Assembly: GCF_030653755.1 (NCBI RefSeq)
Contig: NZ_JAURYU010000011.1
Coordinates: forward strand, 62,001 to 126,000
Origin: Methylotenera sp.
Lineage (GTDB): Bacteria; Pseudomonadota; Gammaproteobacteria; Burkholderiales; Methylophilaceae
Direction: 5' to 3'
DNA length: 64,000 nt
The position numbers and the translations under genes were made by a program. This document shows, one piece after another, positions 55,000-64,000 of the stretch. The notes under the pieces are model-generated. The model did not search any database. It was not told the origin of the DNA and saw only the letters and a program-made list of their open reading frames with translations. Numbering within the stretch: position 1 is the first letter of the stretch; each line of letters begins with the position of its first letter.

Positions 55000-55901
55000 T
55001 TGCGTTGCTGGCAATAAGAAATGAAGCATTATTTCTTGAGCGTTGCTTAAATCATTTATACCACCAAGGAATTGAAACCTGCATTATTGATAATGACTCA
55101 ACCGACAGTTCTTTAGCTATCGCTCAATCTTATATTGGTCGAGGTGTGAGTCGAATAGTTAACTTACCTTATGAAGGCTGCTTTGACCTCCCTAGGATTT
55201 TAAAGTTAAAAGAAATGCTCACAAGAGAAATTGATGCTGATTGGTTCATTCATTACGATGCTGACGAAATTCGAGAAGCTCCTAAACCGTATAACACACT
55301 ACTAGAAGGAATTGAAGAAGCAGATAAGCAAGGGTTTAATGCAATTAATTTTGATGAATTTGTGTTTATGCCAACGAGTAATACAGAAGCATATGAGAAC
55401 AAAGACTACGTTGCACAAATGCAATATTATTATTTTTTCGAGCCATACCCGTTAAGGCGCCTTAATGCTTGGAAAAAAATGCCAGAGCCAGTTGATATTG
55501 TAAATTCTGCAGGTCATTGTGTTAGTTTTCCAGGGCTCAACTTATTCCCTACAAGCTTCATTATGCGGCATTACATCTGCCTAAGTAGGGAGCATGCAAT
55601 TGCCAAGTATGGTACAAGAGTATTTTCATTAAACGCGGTAAAAGAGCGTGGGTGGTCAAAAGACAGGGTCAACTTTACTGCTGATAATCTTTATTTTCCA
55701 GAGAAAAGTAGACTAAAACAAGTAACAATATCTGGTGACTGGGATAAATCGGACCCATGGGTGCGTCATAAGAGTTTGTTTGGTGACAAAATTACCGCAT
55801 CTAAGCAAATTTCGAATCAGACAGTATATGAAACTCAGGCTTGCAGAAGTAGATCGAGCGGTAATTGGGCTCGTCGATTACTTTCATCATGGTTTAAATA
55901 G
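54990..55901 (+). CDS. Glycosyltransferase family 2-like protein
   Basis: A 303-aa GT-A fold protein. It begins [21 protein letters not shown] with a nucleotide-sugar region IDNDSTDSSLAIA and the metal-binding DADE motif (HYDADEIRE, near 88-93). The C-terminal half (HYICLSREHAIAKYGTRVF, WSKDR) resembles glycosyltransferases of O-antigen and capsule loci with limited similarity to classical GT2. The donor sugar is not deducible. Starts 10 nt inside wzt and belongs to the same transcription unit. Confidence 0.82.
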   Translation: MRVVALLAIRNEALFLERCLNHLYHQGIETCIIDNDSTDSSLAIAQSYIGRGVSRIVNLPYEGCFDLPRILKLKEMLTREIDADWFIHYDADEIREAPKPYNTLLEGIEEADKQGFNAINFDEFVFMPTSNTEAYENKDYVAQMQYYYFFEPYPLRRLNAWKKMPEPVDIVNSAGHCVSFPGLNLFPTSFIMRHYICLSREHAIAKYGTRVFSLNAVKERGWSKDRVNFTADNLYFPEKSRLKQVTISGDWDKSDPWVRHKSLFGDKITASKQISNQTVYETQACRSRSSGNWARRLLSSWFK

Positions 55902-55936
55902 ATTGTTTATTAATATTTTTTTGTTGGAGAAATTGA

Positions 55937-58033
55937 ATGTGTGATTTGCCTGGGCTAGATCTTCGTGTACTTTATGCGGTGGAGTCATTTCCTCACTTAA
56001 CACAGACTTATATCCATACAGAAATAGAAGCTATGCGTCGTTTTGGAGTACACGTTGAGGTTTGGTCTTCAAAGCAACCCTTAATACCATATGCTACTGA
56101 TATTCCTGTACACAATGGTACTTTTGAAAAGGCTATAGAGTCTGTGAAGCCACATCTTGTACATACGCATTGGACGCATATGGTGAAACGCTTTCGAGAT
56201 GTCGTTGCACAGGCAGGCTTACCTTTGACTGTTCGAGGTCATCATCCATATGATTTCTCTCAAAAAGTTAATGATGAGTTGCAGTCTGATCCTGTGGTGC
56301 AGGGGGTGTATATGTATAGCAGATATGAAAATAAACTCCCCATTAAATATACAAAAGTTTTACCTATAGATGCGTGTTATGACCCTGTGTTATATCACTC
56401 AGATAATGTAAAAGACCCAAAGCTTGTTGTTCGAGTGGCACCAGCAAGAACAGTTAAAGAACTTGATTTCTTTATACGAGTAGCTGCCAGATGTCCCGAT
56501 CATCGATTTGTACTTGCTGCGGGCACCACGATTGAGCTCACCTGCCCTGACGAGCTTCTGGAATATAATAAAAAACTTGGTGAGCCTGTAGAACTGTTCA
56601 TTGATATTTCATATGAAGAGGTTTCAAAACTTATTCAAAAGGCAGGTATTTACCTTTACACAGTTAAGCCAAGCGAAGAGTACTCCATGCCAATTTCCGT
56701 CTCAGAGGCATTGGGTGCTGGATGCTATGTAATTAATCGAGCAAGCGAAGGCGCTCAATTACATCTTGCTGGTGCGGGTGTAATGTACGAGAGTGAAGAT
56801 GATGCGGTTAGACTAATCAAAGAAACACTTAATTGGGAAGAAAGCCAGTGGTCTCAGGAAAAGAATAAGGCACTGGAACGGGCTCAAAGCCTAACTAGTT
56901 CAGTAGTCTTGAGACCAATGCTTAATGACTGGCTCAATATTGCAGAAATTCACAGTGGTTTTGTTCGAAAAGATCGAACTACCCATTTACTAATCAATCG
57001 CGCAAAACGGTTAGTAGTTGTTTTAGGCGCTCATCGCTCTGGCACTAGCACCATTACTCGAGGTTTAAAGGTGATGGGAGTAGATCTAGGCACAAATTTG
57101 ATACCAGCACTAGACCATAACAATGAAAAAGGATTCTGGGAAGATGCAGAACTTAATGCATTTAATCATCAAATGCTGCTGGCGATTGGGAGCGATTGGG
57201 ACGGCTTAGCTCCCATTAATTTGAATGATGTTGATGTCCTCTATAACAAGGGCTACTTCATTGGGGCCGTTGGATTGTTGCATAGAAAATTAGAGAATGC
57301 TTCCGTTTTCGGCTTCAAAGATCCACGCATGGCAAGACTGCTACCTTTCTGGCAAAGAGTGTTTGCACACTGTCAATTTAATATAAGTTATGTACTTGCT
57401 ATTCGCCATCCATTAAGTGTAGTAAATTCACTAGCTAGGCGCGATGGCTTAAGTGCTACTTATAGTTATCTTCTTTGGCTGGGCCATGTCATAACAAGTC
57501 TTTCAGGTACAAATGGTGCCAATAGAGTACTTGTCGATTATGACTGTTTGATGCAGTCACCAGAGTTGGAAATTAAGCGCATTGCTCAAGGTTTAAAGTT
57601 TGAGATTGATCCAGAACAATTAGAAGAGTATCAATATGAATTTATCGACAAAAACTTACGGCATACATGCTATGACTTGAATGCTTTGCTGATTGATGAC
57701 ATGTGCCCCCAAATTGTTCGTGAAGTATATGCAATTCTTCTTGATGTGGTATATAGCAAGACATCGCTAACTGATCTAGAGCTTCAAACCAATATAGCTA
57801 AGTGGTCTGAGGAGCTTGGTCGGTTAAGAACAATATTAGTTTTAGTTGATGAGTTTAAGCAGTCATTAGCAGAGCATGAAGCTGATGTTGCTAGACTAAG
57901 TCAGTCATTAGCAGAACGTGAGGCTGATGTTGATAGATTAAGTCAGTCATTAGAGTTGCTTTATAGCTCAACTAGCTGGTTGATTACAAAACCTTTGCGG
58001 TATATAAAAAACGCTATAAGCGGTGCAGATTAG
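55937..58033 (+). CDS. Glycosyltransferase-sulfotransferase fusion with C-terminal coiled coil
   Basis: A 698-aa multidomain protein. Residues about 8-330 read as a GT-B glycosyltransferase (DLRVLYAVESFPHLTQTYIH, then LVHTHWTHM, and SEEYSMPISVSEALGAG with an E-x7-E-like end). About 355-620 is a sulfotransferase domain: the 5'-phosphosulfate loop is G364-AHRSGTSTITRG and the 3'-phosphate motif IRHPLSVVNSLARRDG begins at 489. The C-terminal 80 residues hold two 14-residue repeats (SLAEHEADVARLSQ, SLAEREADVDRLSQ) and end in SSTSWLITKPLRYIKNAI, a tail seen in many glycan-assembly proteins. It could both extend and sulfate the chain, using PAPS from the linked CysC. Confidence 0.85.
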   Translation: MCDLPGLDLRVLYAVESFPHLTQTYIHTEIEAMRRFGVHVEVWSSKQPLIPYATDIPVHNGTFEKAIESVKPHLVHTHWTHMVKRFRDVVAQAGLPLTVRGHHPYDFSQKVNDELQSDPVVQGVYMYSRYENKLPIKYTKVLPIDACYDPVLYHSDNVKDPKLVVRVAPARTVKELDFFIRVAARCPDHRFVLAAGTTIELTCPDELLEYNKKLGEPVELFIDISYEEVSKLIQKAGIYLYTVKPSEEYSMPISVSEALGAGCYVINRASEGAQLHLAGAGVMYESEDDAVRLIKETLNWEESQWSQEKNKALERAQSLTSSVVLRPMLNDWLNIAEIHSGFVRKDRTTHLLINRAKRLVVVLGAHRSGTSTITRGLKVMGVDLGTNLIPALDHNNEKGFWEDAELNAFNHQMLLAIGSDWDGLAPINLNDVDVLYNKGYFIGAVGLLHRKLENASVFGFKDPRMARLLPFWQRVFAHCQFNISYVLAIRHPLSVVNSLARRDGLSATYSYLLWLGHVITSLSGTNGANRVLVDYDCLMQSPELEIKRIAQGLKFEIDPEQLEEYQYEFIDKNLRHTCYDLNALLIDDMCPQIVREVYAILLDVVYSKTSLTDLELQTNIAKWSEELGRLRTILVLVDEFKQSLAEHEADVARLSQSLAEREADVDRLSQSLELLYSSTSWLITKPLRYIKNAISGAD

Positions 58034-58223
58034 CGTTGCGTTTGAGGAGGTGAGCTAATAACCTTAAGTATCAGGTAAGCCATTTTCCAGAGTGTTTCAT
58101 CTGGGCGAGTATGGTTTTAGCATCTATTTTATTTTTCCTGAAGTGACCTATTCAAAAAATCGCTTAGGAGTTAGAAACCTACTTCAACTCTTTAGAAAAT
58201 TAGAAGTTTATTAAGAAAATACA

Positions 58224-59516
58224 ATGACTGTATCAAATAAGAATGTAAATATCACTTCACCTCGGTTGATAGCTTTTTATTTAACTCAATATCATCCAGT
58301 ACCTCAAAATGATTTATGGTGGGGAAAAGGGTTTACTGAATGGACGAATGTCACAAAAGCAAAACCGTTATTTGAAGGACATTACCAACCACATCTACCA
58401 AGTGACTTGGGCTTTTATGATTTGCGTTTGCGAGAAACGAGACAGGATCAAATAAATTTAGCTAAACAATATGGAATAGATGGGTTTTGTTATCATTATT
58501 ATTGGTTTTCAGGTACACGCATCTTAAATTTACCACTAGATGATATGCTCCTTGATAGCCATTCTGATATGCCATTTTGCTTATGCTGGGCAAACGAAAA
58601 TTGGACTAGACGTTGGGACGGCGCTGAGCAAGAAGTATTGATAGCGCAAAAATATTTGCCCGATGATGATTTGAATTTCATCAAATCTCTGATTCCTTTT
58701 TTTGAAGACAAACGTTACATTCGGGTTGATAGTTGCTTATATATTATTGTTTACTTCCCTCAACATTTACCTGATGCAAAAAAGACCCTCACTGTTTGGC
58801 GAGACTACTGTAGATATGTTGGATTGGGTGAGCTTCACATTTGCGCAGCATTGACACATGGTAACGAAGATTATGCTCAGTATGGATTTGACAGTGGTGT
58901 TGAATTTCCACCTCACAACATAAAAGTTGAAAACTGTAGTAATCAAATGAATTTTTATGAAGCTCACAAAGGTGGCATATATCAATATGCTCAAGTTGCT
59001 GAATTCTATATGAATCGCAACTGTACTAATCAGAGAGTATTCAAAACAGTTTTTCCATCTTGGGACAATACAGCTAGAACGAAAGAACGTGCGTTAGTAG
59101 TATTGAATGGGCATCCCGATAATTATGAGTACTGGTTGTCTTCAACTATAGATCTGGCGAAACAAAAACAAAATGGTGAACAGTTGGTCTTTATCAATGC
59201 TTGGAATGAATGGGCTGAGGGCTGCCATCTTGAACCTGATCGTTGGTTTGGTCATGGATTTTTAGAAGCAACTCTAAATGCAAAAAAAGGAATGCGAAGA
59301 TTTACAACATTCACACAAATTGGCTTGCCTCATGAAGAGAGTTTAGCTCATCGGACGTTTTTAAAAGACCTAGTTACGGTGTTCCATTATCATTCAAATT
59401 TAATATTTTCTGATATGAAACGTGCTATTCATAAGCGACCTTATTTATATAAAGGATTGTTTCCAATAGTCAGTTTAGCTCGCAAAATTCGATCAAAAAT
59501 TGGTAGGCTTAATTGA
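58224..59516 (+). CDS. WbsX-like glycan-processing protein
   Basis: A 430-aa cytoplasmic protein of the WbsX/PF14307 type, related to GH99 (beta/alpha)8 barrels. Family features: IAFYLTQYHPVPQNDLWWGKGFTEWTNV near the N-terminus, YGIDGFCYHYYWFSGTRIL, WANENWTRRWDG, and FINAWNEWAEGCHLEPD in the second half, with the paired acidic residues. Members occur in O-antigen loci and are called glycosyltransferases, though activity is little studied. The 190-nt gap before it shows no gene or terminator. Its stop meets the convergent GT2 stop directly. Confidence 0.85.
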   Translation: MTVSNKNVNITSPRLIAFYLTQYHPVPQNDLWWGKGFTEWTNVTKAKPLFEGHYQPHLPSDLGFYDLRLRETRQDQINLAKQYGIDGFCYHYYWFSGTRILNLPLDDMLLDSHSDMPFCLCWANENWTRRWDGAEQEVLIAQKYLPDDDLNFIKSLIPFFEDKRYIRVDSCLYIIVYFPQHLPDAKKTLTVWRDYCRYVGLGELHICAALTHGNEDYAQYGFDSGVEFPPHNIKVENCSNQMNFYEAHKGGIYQYAQVAEFYMNRNCTNQRVFKTVFPSWDNTARTKERALVVLNGHPDNYEYWLSSTIDLAKQKQNGEQLVFINAWNEWAEGCHLEPDRWFGHGFLEATLNAKKGMRRFTTFTQIGLPHEESLAHRTFLKDLVTVFHYHSNLIFSDMKRAIHKRPYLYKGLFPIVSLARKIRSKIGRLN

Positions 59517-60455
59517 TTAAATTTTATTAATGATTGTTGCCAGCCATAGAGATAAGGTCCCCTGCCAAGTTTGACGATAAAGGCCACATACTTCTAATAG
59601 GCGAACTCTATCTTTAAAACGTGCTCCACGAAACCGACCAAATATTTCTAAAATATCTTGGGTGTCTTTGGTTAATAATTGGCGAACATTGCAAAGTGCA
59701 GTGTAATTAATATTATTCCAATTTTTGAAGCGCCCATTAACTACATAAAAAATTCGTTCAACTCTGGCTCCAAAAGATGAGTTTGCACCAATAAGTGCAT
59801 TTGTATGCTGACGGTACAGTAATGACGGTTTTGGGTCGTAATAAAAAATGCCACCAGCACCTTTTACAATTAGGTATAACCACCAGTCGTGCGACACAAC
59901 TTGTTGCATACCTGCACGCTCTAAGAGTTCTTTTGCTGGTTGATTAAACACCTGAGTATTGCCTCCGGCAATGCTTTGCACAAGTGCGTTACGAAATGAT
60001 CTTGGTAATGTGAATTCAGGTGAAAATCCAAGCGGCTTTAGTGCTTCATTTACTATTTGGGTGCGGCTACCATAAGCTGTGGGGACTTGTGATTCATTAT
60101 TCTCACTGAAAAAGGTAACAGCTCTTTCAAGTTTATCAGCAAGCCAAACATCGTCTTGGTCTGAGAAAGCGTATAAGTCTGCGCGTATTGTTGCATCACA
60201 TGCCATGGATAAAAAGTTTTGGCAAAACCCCTGTTGCGGACCTTGGCATATTTCTAGGCGATCACTTCCCCACTTTTCTTGGAATTGTTTGACAATGGCT
60301 AAGGTATTGTCGCTTGAACCATCATCGCTAATCACCAAGCGCCAGTTTTGATGTGTTTGATCTGCAATCGATTGTAGCTGTTCAGCTAGAAACTTTTCAC
60401 CATTGTAGGTAGACATGAGTATGCAGATGTGAGGTATATTTTTTTGATGATTCAT
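59517..60455 (-). CDS. Glycosyltransferase family 2 (rhamnosyltransferase-like)
   Basis: A 312-aa GT-A enzyme with HICILMSTYNGEKFLAEQLQSI, the nucleotide-sugar motif SDDGSSDNTL (about 42-51), the metal site SDQDDVWL and a catalytic-region SHDWW. The pattern is that of rhamnosyl- and similar transferases in O-antigen clusters. It is the only gene of the polysaccharide locus on the minus strand and is separated from mutS by 280 nt containing no obvious gene. Donor sugar unknown. Confidence 0.88.
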   Translation of the reverse strand: MNHQKNIPHICILMSTYNGEKFLAEQLQSIADQTHQNWRLVISDDGSSDNTLAIVKQFQEKWGSDRLEICQGPQQGFCQNFLSMACDATIRADLYAFSDQDDVWLADKLERAVTFFSENNESQVPTAYGSRTQIVNEALKPLGFSPEFTLPRSFRNALVQSIAGGNTQVFNQPAKELLERAGMQQVVSHDWWLYLIVKGAGGIFYYDPKPSLLYRQHTNALIGANSSFGARVERIFYVVNGRFKNWNNINYTALCNVRQLLTKDTQDILEIFGRFRGARFKDRVRLLEVCGLYRQTWQGTLSLWLATIINKI

Positions 60456-60735
60456 TATTTCTTTGATTCATATGCGTATATGCACATTTTTTTTAGAAAA
60501 AACTAATTCTAGCAGAAGGGATGCTGGCATGGCGCGACCATTTTAGTTAATAAAAATTTTGGCTCTTAGTGCTCTTGTTTGTTCTAAACGTGTCTATGAA
60601 TAGAGGTAGCTTGTTTTAATTGTGATCACTTTAGTTTGTGTGAGTTTTGCTAATTAAAAATTAGTGGTGATTTACTAGCTTAAGTTTAAGTGAGTTAAAA
60701 TGGGCTAACCTTAGCATGTGCTTGTGATTATTAAT

Positions 60736-63363
60736 ATGAAGAGTATACAAAAAAACAATAACAAAGAGATTGATTCTGGCGTGTTAGAAACTCACACCCC
60801 CATGATGCGCCAGTACCTTGGCTTAAAGGCACAGCATCCTGATATGTTGTTGTTTTATCGTATGGGTGATTTTTACGAGCTGTTTTTTGAAGATGCTGAA
60901 AAAGCTTCTAGCTTGCTTGGTATCACCTTAACACAGCGTGGTAGCAGTAATGGGCAGCCCATTAAAATGGCAGGTGTACCTTATCATGCGGCTGAGCAAT
61001 ATTTAGCCAAACTTGCCAAAATGGGCGAGGCGGTCGCTATCTGCGAGCAAGTGGGCGACCCTGCCACCAGTAAAGGCCCAGTAGCGCGTGAAGTAGCGCG
61101 TATTTTAACGCCAGGCACGCTCACCGATGCGGCGTTGTTAGATGAGTCTCGTGATAATCAATTACTCAGTATTTTTCAGGCGGATGGTGTGGTTGGTCTT
61201 GCACGGTTGAACCTAGCCTCTGGCAGTTTTATATTGAGTGAAATCGCAGTGGGTTTGGTGGCGCAGGAAATAGAACGCATTGCGCCTAGTGAAATATTAC
61301 TTTCTGACGACTTTCAACACAGTTCACTCAATGCCAGTAAAGTGGCTAAACGGCGCTTAAGTGCATGGCAGTTTGATTTTGATAGTGCTTTTTCTACGCT
61401 GACCAAACAATTTAATACTTATGATTTAAATGGCTTTGGCTGTGCCGATATGCACCCTGCAATTTGTGCGGCAGGTGCATTGCTTGATTATGTAAAGCAT
61501 ACGCAACGCACCACTTTGCCGCATATCAATGCATTAAGTGTAGAAACCACCAGCGCCTATTTACAGCTGGATGCCGCGACTAGGCGTAATCTTGAAATTG
61601 ATATGACCTTGCGCGGTGAGGCAAGCCCTACGTTATATTCATTACTGAATACTACCCAAACCGCGATGGGTGCGCGTTTATTGCGACATTGGCTACACCA
61701 TCCTTTGCAAGACAGTAACTTGGTGATGAAGCGTCATGAGGCAGTTGCTGATTTAATACAAACCAACCAATATTTGAATTTACGGCAGACCTTAAAGTCT
61801 GTGGCTGACATTGAGCGTATTACTGCGCGCGTTGCCCTTAAAACAGCGCGCCCAAGAGACTTGTCTGGTCTTGCTGTGAGCCTACAGCAATTACCTTTGC
61901 TGCAATCGCAACTTAATCAGCAATCTGCCAGTTTATTACAAACCTTAGCCAGCAATTTAATACCATCTGCTGCGGTAGTAAGTTTGCTTACCACTGCCAT
62001 TAAAGCGGAACCTAGTGTAGTGCTCCGTGAGGGCAGCGTGATAGCAGATGGCTATGATGCCGAGCTGGATGAACTACGTGCGATACAAACCAACCATGGC
62101 GAGTTTTTGTTGCGATTTGAAGCGGCAGAAAAAGAGCGGACAGGGATTACCAATCTCAAGGTGGAATACAACAGCGTGCATGGTTTCTATATTGAAATGA
62201 GCCGCACCCAAGCGGAAAGTGCGCCAGCAGAATATAGGCGTCGCCAAACACTTAAGAACGTAGAGCGATTTATTACCCCAGAACTTAAAGCGTTTGAGGA
62301 TAAAGTACTCAGTGCAAATGACCGTGCTTTAGCCCGCGAAAAGATGTTGTATGAACAGGTGTTAGTAGAACTTGGGCAATATATCTCTGCATTGCAAACC
62401 AATGCAGGCGCAGTAGCTAGTTTAGATGTGTTGTGTTGTTTTACCGAGCGTGCTATTAGCTTAAATTATGTGTCGCCCACATTTACAACCGAGGCTGGGT
62501 TAGAAGTAGTGAACGGTCGCCACCCTGTGGTGGAGCAGATTTCTATGCAAGCCTCAGGTCAGCCCTTTATTGCCAATGATGTGACACTTAACCCTTACCG
62601 TCAATTGTTGCTGATTACAGGCCCGAATATGGGCGGTAAATCTACTTTTATGCGGCAAACTGCTTTGATTGTATTACTGGCGTATTGTGGCTGTTATGTG
62701 CCAGCAACTTCAGTAAAAATTGGTGAGATTGACCGCATCATGACACGTATTGGCGCTTCGGATGATTTAGCAGGCGGACGTTCAACCTTTATGGTAGAAA
62801 TGACAGAAACGGCCAATATTTTACATAATGCGACAGACAAAAGTTTAGTACTGTTAGATGAAATCGGGCGCGGTACCTCTACATTTGACGGATTAAGCCT
62901 CGCATGGGCGGTTGCCAAGCAGTTATTAGAGAAAAACCGCGCTTATACTTTATTTGCTACGCATTATTTTGAGCTGACGCGTATTGTTGATGAGTTTAAA
63001 TATGCAGCTAATGTACATCTAGACGCGGTTGAACATGGCAACAGTATAGTGTTTATGCACAAAGTCGAAGAGGGGGCGGCCAATCAAAGTTATGGCTTAC
63101 AAGTTGCGCAACTGGCAGGGATTCCTAAGCCCGTTATTAGTGCGGCAAAAAGAAAATTAGCGCAATTAGAGTTAAATCAGGTGGCTAATCAGGATGCAAC
63201 AGCAGTGCCGCAAGTAGATATGTTCATGATGAATGAGCAAATTGAGGACGTTCCATTACATCCAGTGCTCACTGAGTTGGAGTCATTGCAGGTCGATGAC
63301 CTCACGCCCAAGCAGGCTCTGGATATGTTGTACAGACTAAAAGAAGCCGTCAATCAAGTGTAA
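60736..63363 (+). CDS. mutS: DNA mismatch repair protein MutS
   Basis: Recognises mismatches and recruits MutL. About 875 aa. The mismatch-contacting [16 protein letters not shown] (Phe-x-Glu motif) is near residue 38; the C-terminal ATPase has [13 protein letters not shown] (about 629), the ABC-type [15 protein letters not shown] and Walker [19 protein letters not shown], then the His motif FATHYFEL. The last 55 residues contain the tetramerisation region. The start is unclear: ATG 60736 or GTG 60718, neither with a Shine-Dalgarno. Confidence 0.95.
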   Translation: MKSIQKNNNKEIDSGVLETHTPMMRQYLGLKAQHPDMLLFYRMGDFYELFFEDAEKASSLLGITLTQRGSSNGQPIKMAGVPYHAAEQYLAKLAKMGEAVAICEQVGDPATSKGPVAREVARILTPGTLTDAALLDESRDNQLLSIFQADGVVGLARLNLASGSFILSEIAVGLVAQEIERIAPSEILLSDDFQHSSLNASKVAKRRLSAWQFDFDSAFSTLTKQFNTYDLNGFGCADMHPAICAAGALLDYVKHTQRTTLPHINALSVETTSAYLQLDAATRRNLEIDMTLRGEASPTLYSLLNTTQTAMGARLLRHWLHHPLQDSNLVMKRHEAVADLIQTNQYLNLRQTLKSVADIERITARVALKTARPRDLSGLAVSLQQLPLLQSQLNQQSASLLQTLASNLIPSAAVVSLLTTAIKAEPSVVLREGSVIADGYDAELDELRAIQTNHGEFLLRFEAAEKERTGITNLKVEYNSVHGFYIEMSRTQAESAPAEYRRRQTLKNVERFITPELKAFEDKVLSANDRALAREKMLYEQVLVELGQYISALQTNAGAVASLDVLCCFTERAISLNYVSPTFTTEAGLEVVNGRHPVVEQISMQASGQPFIANDVTLNPYRQLLLITGPNMGGKSTFMRQTALIVLLAYCGCYVPATSVKIGEIDRIMTRIGASDDLAGGRSTFMVEMTETANILHNATDKSLVLLDEIGRGTSTFDGLSLAWAVAKQLLEKNRAYTLFATHYFELTRIVDEFKYAANVHLDAVEHGNSIVFMHKVEEGAANQSYGLQVAQLAGIPKPVISAAKRKLAQLELNQVANQDATAVPQVDMFMMNEQIEDVPLHPVLTELESLQVDDLTPKQALDMLYRLKEAVNQV

Positions 63364-63624
63364 TAATAGCAGTCAGTGCTTCTGTTGATAGGTCAGGGCA
63401 TACTAAAAGGAAGCACATTACTCTTCGCGCGCATCATTGAAGTGCGTTTTGTCTTGATGCAAGCGTGTGCATGCGCACCTTATTTGTGCGAACTGATGTT
63501 TTTTGAAGGTATTTCTACCACTACGTATAATTACGTATTCCATATTAAACAAGTGGTTAAGCAATTTTTTAATAGTTGGCACACCTATTGCTTATATTTG
63601 CTCAGTCGATTGAGTTAAGCTGCT
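63364..63624. other. mutS-nasT intergenic region
   Basis: A 261-nt region. An 80-codon frame (63376-63618) fills most of it, but it has no Shine-Dalgarno, starts 12 nt after mutS and is unusually rich in Cys, Leu and Phe, so I do not call it a gene. It may hold the promoter of the NasT-like gene. Confidence 0.5.
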
Positions 63625-64000
63625 ATGTTAAAAGTAATGATTGTTGATAATAATTTGGAGCGTGTTAAACCACTCAAGCAGTCATTGCTTGATAACGGTT
63701 ACGACGTGATTGCGCATCTAAGAGACACTATCAACTTAAATGATGCATGCAGTAAATTGCAACCAGATGTCGTGGTGATCGATACAGATTCGCCAAGTCG
63801 AGATACTTTAGAACATATCTGTGTCATGACGATGAATGATCCACGTCCAGTGATGATGTTTACACATGATGGGGATAAAGAGCAGATTAAATTAGCAACG
63901 CAGGCTGGTGTGTGTGCTTATGTGGTGGGTAATTTACCCAATGAGCGCTTGCAACCAGTAATTGATGCGGCAGTTGCAAGGTTTGAAGAGTTTAAGAATT
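63625..64000 (+). CDS. NasT-like ANTAR response regulator (5' part)
   Basis: An open frame from ATG 63625 runs off the window after 125 codons. It reads as a receiver domain (LKVMIVDNNLERVKPLKQSL, then PDVVVIDTDSPSRD at the phosphoacceptor position and PVMMFTHDGDKEQIK), followed by the helix VIDAAVARFEEF leading towards an ANTAR domain expected downstream. This pattern fits NasT, which relieves termination in nitrate/nitrite assimilation leaders. The usual Lys near the receiver C-terminus is replaced (YVVGN), also typical of NasT-like proteins. Partial; the ANTAR part is not visible. Confidence 0.75.
   Translation, partial: MLKVMIVDNNLERVKPLKQSLLDNGYDVIAHLRDTINLNDACSKLQPDVVVIDTDSPSRDTLEHICVMTMNDPRPVMMFTHDGDKEQIKLATQAGVCAYVVGNLPNERLQPVIDAAVARFEEFKN

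Noticed and set aside
63376..63618. 80-codon frame between mutS and the NasT-like gene
   Set aside because: No Shine-Dalgarno, unusual Cys/Phe-rich composition and no family resemblance; treated as intergenic.

Overview
The window is 64 kb of AT-rich (roughly 42-43% G+C by eye) chromosomal DNA from a Gram-negative betaproteobacterium. Core gene orders (carB-greA-DUF4149-yhbY-rlmE-ftsH-folP-glmM; iscR-iscS-iscU-iscA-hscB-hscA-fdx; trmJ/suhB divergent pair) and the PF10136 'Gcr' membrane protein fit the Nitrosomonadales, most likely Methylophilaceae (Methylotenera-like). No methylotrophy gene lies in the window, so the family call is inference. I found no tRNA, rRNA, CRISPR array, transposase or phage gene.

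Layout: 1-10.2 kb is housekeeping (pyrimidine, transcription and ribosome factors, FtsH, folate, GlmM). 10.3-24.5 kb is dominated by phosphate: a PAP2 phosphatase, a zinc-phospholipase-C-like protein and a lipid-type glycosyltransferase, then pstSCAB, pit with its DUF47 partner, prfB (with the programmed +1 frameshift) and lysS, and an OprO/P-type porin. 24.8-32.5 kb holds a secreted trypsin-like TPR protein, a LuxR/hybrid kinase/receiver signalling operon, three tandem small secreted proteins of one unrecognised family, and a SulP transporter with a beta-carbonic anhydrase. 32.6-40.7 kb is the ISC iron-sulfur operon with two tandem cysteine desulfurases plus cysE. 40.8-52 kb has a second trypsin-like TPR protein, a pilin-like protein, trmJ, suhB, the Gcr-type protein, a large Aer-like chemoreceptor and an EAL-CBS-GGDEF protein. 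52.2-60.5 kb is a surface polysaccharide locus with an ABC exporter (wzm/wzt), an embedded APS kinase and a glycosyltransferase-sulfotransferase fusion. mutS and the start of a NasT-like regulator close the window.

The most interesting signal is regulatory. PhoB-box-like direct repeats (TGTCAT-type half-sites exactly 11 bp apart) occur upstream of pstS, the porin, the glycosyltransferase, PAP2, DUF47-pit and the EAL-CBS-GGDEF gene, between the small secreted genes and sulP, and weakly upstream of the phospholipase. Together they suggest a phosphate-starvation regulon combining phosphate capture (porin, PstSCAB), probable replacement of phospholipid by glycolipid (phospholipase C + PAP2 + glycosyltransferase) and c-di-GMP signalling. 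phoB/phoR are not in the window.

A second candidate system is sulfated surface glycan export: cysC (PAPS supply) overlaps wzm and wzt, and the same gene run encodes a protein with a P-loop sulfotransferase domain. Function calls come from reading motifs; no database search was possible.
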